DNA of 23,245 nucleotides from positions 1 to 23,245 of IMG/VR virus record IMGVR_UViG_3300046790_000047, one strand, 5' to 3'. This DNA comes from a virus. The notes under the pieces are model-generated. The model worked only from the letters and a program-made list of their open reading frames with translations. It had not been told where the DNA came from and did no database searches. Positions 20,836-23,245 of this stretch are shown here, in pieces (within the stretch, counting starts at the first letter, position 1; each line of letters opens with the position of its first letter). Position numbers and translations under genes: made by a program.

Positions 20836-21903
20836 CTAGATGCCGTCCATGTAGACGGCCGACAGCGGGTACTCCCAAGCGACGCCGCCGGCGCGCGCCC
20901 AGCTCTCGACGCTGAGAGCGAGGTTCTTTGCTTGCGGCGGCAGCTCTTTGGGCGGCTGCGTGAGCTCGAGGTGCACGTAACGCGGGTCGCGGCGATACCA
21001 GATGCCGCGCGAGCCGGTGCCGGCTGCGTCGGCCGTGGCGAGCGGCAGCCACCAATCGACCTGTCTTACGAAAGCGGTGCGCGCGAGGTAGACACGCAGG
21101 ATCGTGTCTTCGGGGTCGGAGCCGGCGCCCGTGTAGAGCGGCGTGTTCTGTAGGTAGCGATACTCGCTCAGCGGAAATAGCGCCGTGTCGGGCGACTCGA
21201 CGCCGTTCGTCGCGACAAGGATCGAATCCTCCGCGGCGATGAGGTCTTTCAACACGTCCTCCGGCGTCTTGGTGCCGGTTCCCCATGCCGACGTGGCTCC
21301 CACAACGGACGCGGCAATCACGGGCACGTTGGGGTGATTGACGAGCCCTTTGATGGTCGTACCGGGCTGTCCGATGGCGGCGATCTTCTCGAGACGCTGC
21401 TCGAAGCCGAGCCGCACCGCTTCGGCCTCTTTGTTCTGATAGTCGACGCCGGCCATTGCGGCGCGCTCGAGGTCGAGCACTGAGTAGTCGTAGCCGAGCG
21501 CGTAGGTCGCGATGTCGTACGACTGCTTCTTTGCCATCACGGCGACGCGGCGAATATCATCGGCGAAATTGGCCACGATTTCGGCCATGCCGGTCGAGTC
21601 CCACATGCGATAGGACCACGTCTCGGCACCTGGCGGCGCTTCGGAGCTCACCGGCACAAACTGGCGCCACTTGAGCGCGGGCTTGTGCGTCTCGCGCAAG
21701 CGCGCGGAGATAAACTCCAGGTCGCGACCGAAGAGCGCCGTTTCGTTGGCGTCGATGCGGTCGATGCCGTGGATGGATGCGCGCGTGTGCGCGATGGCGC
21801 GCACGACGTTCGCGAACTGCGTCGCGTCTAGACGCTTACCCAGCTGCGCGAGCTGCTCAGCGAGCGCGTGTGAGTCGAGCCGGTCGAGAATGTGATGGTT
21901 CAT
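20836..21903 (-). CDS. Major capsid protein, DUF2184 family
   Basis: 355 aa, ATG start. The N-terminal 50 residues are helical (LDRLDSHALAEQLAQLGKRL), then a RDLEFISARLRETHKP segment leads into the shell domain. Recognisable DUF2184 features are the MWDSTGMAEIVANFADDIRR block, the YDIATYALGYDYSVLDLERA block and the following AAMAGVDYQNKEAEAVR helix, and an IAAIGQPG / GLVNHPNVPV pair. These proteins build the icosahedral HK97-fold shell. The length is typical of the family. It lies after the protease and cement genes and before the head-completion genes. The 48-base gap before the start has only a weak GAAAG as ribosome-binding site. It ends in TAG, followed by about 50 bases before the next gene. 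Confidence 0.85.
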   Translation of the reverse strand: MNHHILDRLDSHALAEQLAQLGKRLDATQFANVVRAIAHTRASIHGIDRIDANETALFGRDLEFISARLRETHKPALKWRQFVPVSSEAPPGAETWSYRMWDSTGMAEIVANFADDIRRVAVMAKKQSYDIATYALGYDYSVLDLERAAMAGVDYQNKEAEAVRLGFEQRLEKIAAIGQPGTTIKGLVNHPNVPVIAASVVGATSAWGTGTKTPEDVLKDLIAAEDSILVATNGVESPDTALFPLSEYRYLQNTPLYTGAGSDPEDTILRVYLARTAFVRQVDWWLPLATADAAGTGSRGIWYRRDPRYVHLELTQPPKELPPQAKNLALSVESWARAGGVAWEYPLSAVYMDGI

Positions 21904-21951
21904 GGCTGTGACTTTCGGGCTTTCGGCGCTGTGGCTGGCGCTGGCGCGCTG

Positions 21952-22437
21952 CTAGAGGTTGATCTCGACGATGGCGACGCCGCCGGCGGCTGCGCCGACA
22001 ATCACGTTGAGGTAGGGCGCGGCGACCGCGTTGCCGGCGTCTGCGTCGTTGCGGAGCTCGCCGAGCATGTTGCCGGCGCCGACGACCGCGAAGCGGACGA
22101 AGGGGCTCGTGTGCGCGACGAGTGCGGTCGCTGCGACGATTGCGATGCGCCCCTTGCGCATGACGGGCAAGCTCGAGCCGACCCGGTAGGGCGGCTCCGG
22201 GTAGGTATGGTCCCAGAGCGTGATGCCGGCGACGCCGAGCTGCGTCGTGACCTCGCCCGTGGTGGCTGGCGCGCGGACCGACTTGGGGTCGCGGGTGGCA
22301 GCCGTATCGAAGACGACGACGACTCCGACGTTAACGATCGCTGCCGACGCGAGCCCGGTGGCGATGGCGCTCGGCCAGTTTTCGATGCGCTGGCCGTGCA
22401 CGCCGATCACGGGATTGACGGGATAGGTGAGTTGCAT
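21952..22437 (-). CDS. Head stabilisation (structural cement) protein
   Basis: 161 aa, ATG start with AGGGA about 12 bases upstream. The protein is rich in small residues and alternating hydrophobics (VVVVFDTAATRDPKSV, VGAAAGGVAIVEINL), consistent with an all-beta virion protein. Its position between the DUF2213 protease and the DUF2184 capsid gene is where phages of this type carry a cement protein that binds the outside of the capsid shell. The segments around ITLWDHTYPEPPYRVGSSLP and MRKGRIAIVAA resemble cement proteins: a small domain in which a region controlling hydrophilic surface is followed by a strand-rich core. The function is inferred from position and general sequence character rather than from a catalytic motif. 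An alternative is a head decoration spike. Confidence 0.65.
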   Translation of the reverse strand: MQLTYPVNPVIGVHGQRIENWPSAIATGLASAAIVNVGVVVVFDTAATRDPKSVRAPATTGEVTTQLGVAGITLWDHTYPEPPYRVGSSLPVMRKGRIAIVAATALVAHTSPFVRFAVVGAGNMLGELRNDADAGNAVAAPYLNVIVGAAAGGVAIVEINL

Positions 22438-22476
22438 GGTTCGGGTTTCCCTTCGTATGTGGTCGGTGTGGTGGGC

Positions 22477-23245
22477 CTACTCGGAGCGCGAGCTCGCGAG
22501 CTTCGAGCGCCATGGCGGCGTCTGGTATTCGCGCTTGGGCGGCTCTCTGCCGTCGTTGCGACGACCCGCTAAAATCGCGTGCACATCGGTGTCGTCGCCG
22601 CTGTCGACGTGGTGCGTCTGGTCGTTGCCGCGGTTGTGGGTCTGCTTGTTGTCAGCGAGCCACTTGTCGACGGTCATGTCGAAGAGCGCGTCGACGTAGC
22701 TGTCGGAGCGTTCCGAGAGCAGCTTGCCGCCGGCTTTCATCTTTTCGAGGGCGAGCTCTTTGATCTCGCGCGGGCTCTTGCCGTCGAGCTTCGCGTCGCG
22801 GCCTAGCACTGGGCGAGCGCGGTCGAGCAGGTCGAGCCGCTCGCGCAGCGCCGTGTCGAAGCGCTTCGGGTCGGCCGCTTGCGCGAGCTGCGTCTTCGTC
22901 GCGTCGAGCTCGGCGTGCTGCGTGTCGAAGCGCTTCTGCAGCTCGACGAGCTTCGCCGCGGCATCTCGCACCGCGGTGTCGCGCGCGTCGAGTGTGCGTT
23001 GCATGACTTGCGCGGCAGTCGGCGAGACTTGCGCTTCGATTCCGTCGATACGGATGGTGACCAGATCCATGTTGCTATCCCTCTTGAGCTCGTCCGTGAG
23101 CACTGCTCGCGCGGCACCTTCGCCGAGCGCAAAGTCGTCAGGCGTCTTGCTGTCGAGTCGCAGCGCGACTTCGGCGCCAGCGCGGCCCCAGTTGCGCGGA
23201 CCGATCCCAACGTGGTTGTAGATGATGTTTTTTTGCTCGGCGTCG
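22477..23245 (-). CDS. DUF2213-type prohead protease with scaffold-like C-terminus (5' end beyond window)
   Basis: Partial gene, open through the right edge. The frame does not begin at the GTG at 23103: it continues upstream without a stop to the last base, giving at least 256 residues. The upstream residues include IIYNHVGIGPRNWGRAG followed by a VALRLDS-like stretch, a signature I associate with the C-terminal end of the DUF2213 protease domain. That domain is thought to process capsid proteins during prohead maturation. Downstream comes a charged helical region (KLVELQKRFDTQHAELDAT) likely to be coiled coil and scaffold-like, then a GKSPREIKELALEKM segment and a polar tail. It lies first in the order protease, cement, major capsid, which is usual for this family. 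Family call from recognition by eye; the catalytic part is outside the window. Confidence 0.8.
   Translation of the reverse strand, partial: DAEQKNIIYNHVGIGPRNWGRAGAEVALRLDSKTPDDFALGEGAARAVLTDELKRDSNMDLVTIRIDGIEAQVSPTAAQVMQRTLDARDTAVRDAAAKLVELQKRFDTQHAELDATKTQLAQAADPKRFDTALRERLDLLDRARPVLGRDAKLDGKSPREIKELALEKMKAGGKLLSERSDSYVDALFDMTVDKWLADNKQTHNRGNDQTHHVDSGDDTDVHAILAGRRNDGREPPKREYQTPPWRSKLASSRSE

Overview
This window is the head-to-tail-fibre structural module of a tailed phage or prophage with a contractile tail (myovirus type). The DNA is strongly GC-rich, and every gene I accept lies on the minus strand, so the module is read from the right edge to the left. Genes are packed with gaps of a few bases or with ATGA/GTGA-type stop/start overlaps, as in one long late operon. 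Stops TAA, TAG and TGA are all used, and ATG and GTG starts both occur. I see no integrase, tRNA, transposase, CRISPR array, lysis gene or clear promoter or terminator. The host cannot be named from this sequence; a GC-rich bacterium is a reasonable inference.

Right part (about 23245 to 19119), head and neck: a DUF2213-type prohead protease with a scaffold-like C-terminus (cut by the right edge), a small head-stabilising (cement) protein, a DUF2184-type major capsid protein, a small uncharacterised head protein, a DUF4054-type head-completion protein, a gp10-like tail-completion protein and a neck or tail-terminator protein.

Middle part (about 19111 to 9536), tail and baseplate: DUF3383 sheath, DUF3277 tail tube, a tail-assembly chaperone with a -1 frame extension (classic programmed frameshift layout), a short tape measure (586 aa), a Dit-like protein, a Pam3 gp18-like plug, a hub, a 55-aa acidic protein, a Gp138-type spike, a gp25-like wedge, a baseplate-J wedge and a gpI/DUF2612-like wedge. 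This matches the minimal T4-like baseplate seen in small myophages such as cyanophage Pam3 (established knowledge, from memory).

Left part (about 9533 to 1), host-recognition cassette: a very long fibre (1843 aa) with nine D-H-x-H motifs, a three-copy 201-bp tandem repeat and three copies of a larger domain; a glycosyltransferase-like protein; a small beta-rich protein; two collagen-like proteins sharing an N-terminal module; a beta-rich surface protein; and a protein with an internally duplicated domain that runs off the left edge.

The most notable points are the glycosyltransferase set among fibre and collagen-like genes, the two competing slippery sites in the chaperone gene, a 55-aa gene between hub and spike lying in frame behind the hub's amber stop, a leader sequence repeated in front of two baseplate genes, and two adjacent 12-bp palindromes after the spike gene. 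No stretch over 300 bases lacks a gene; the longest gap is about 80 bases.
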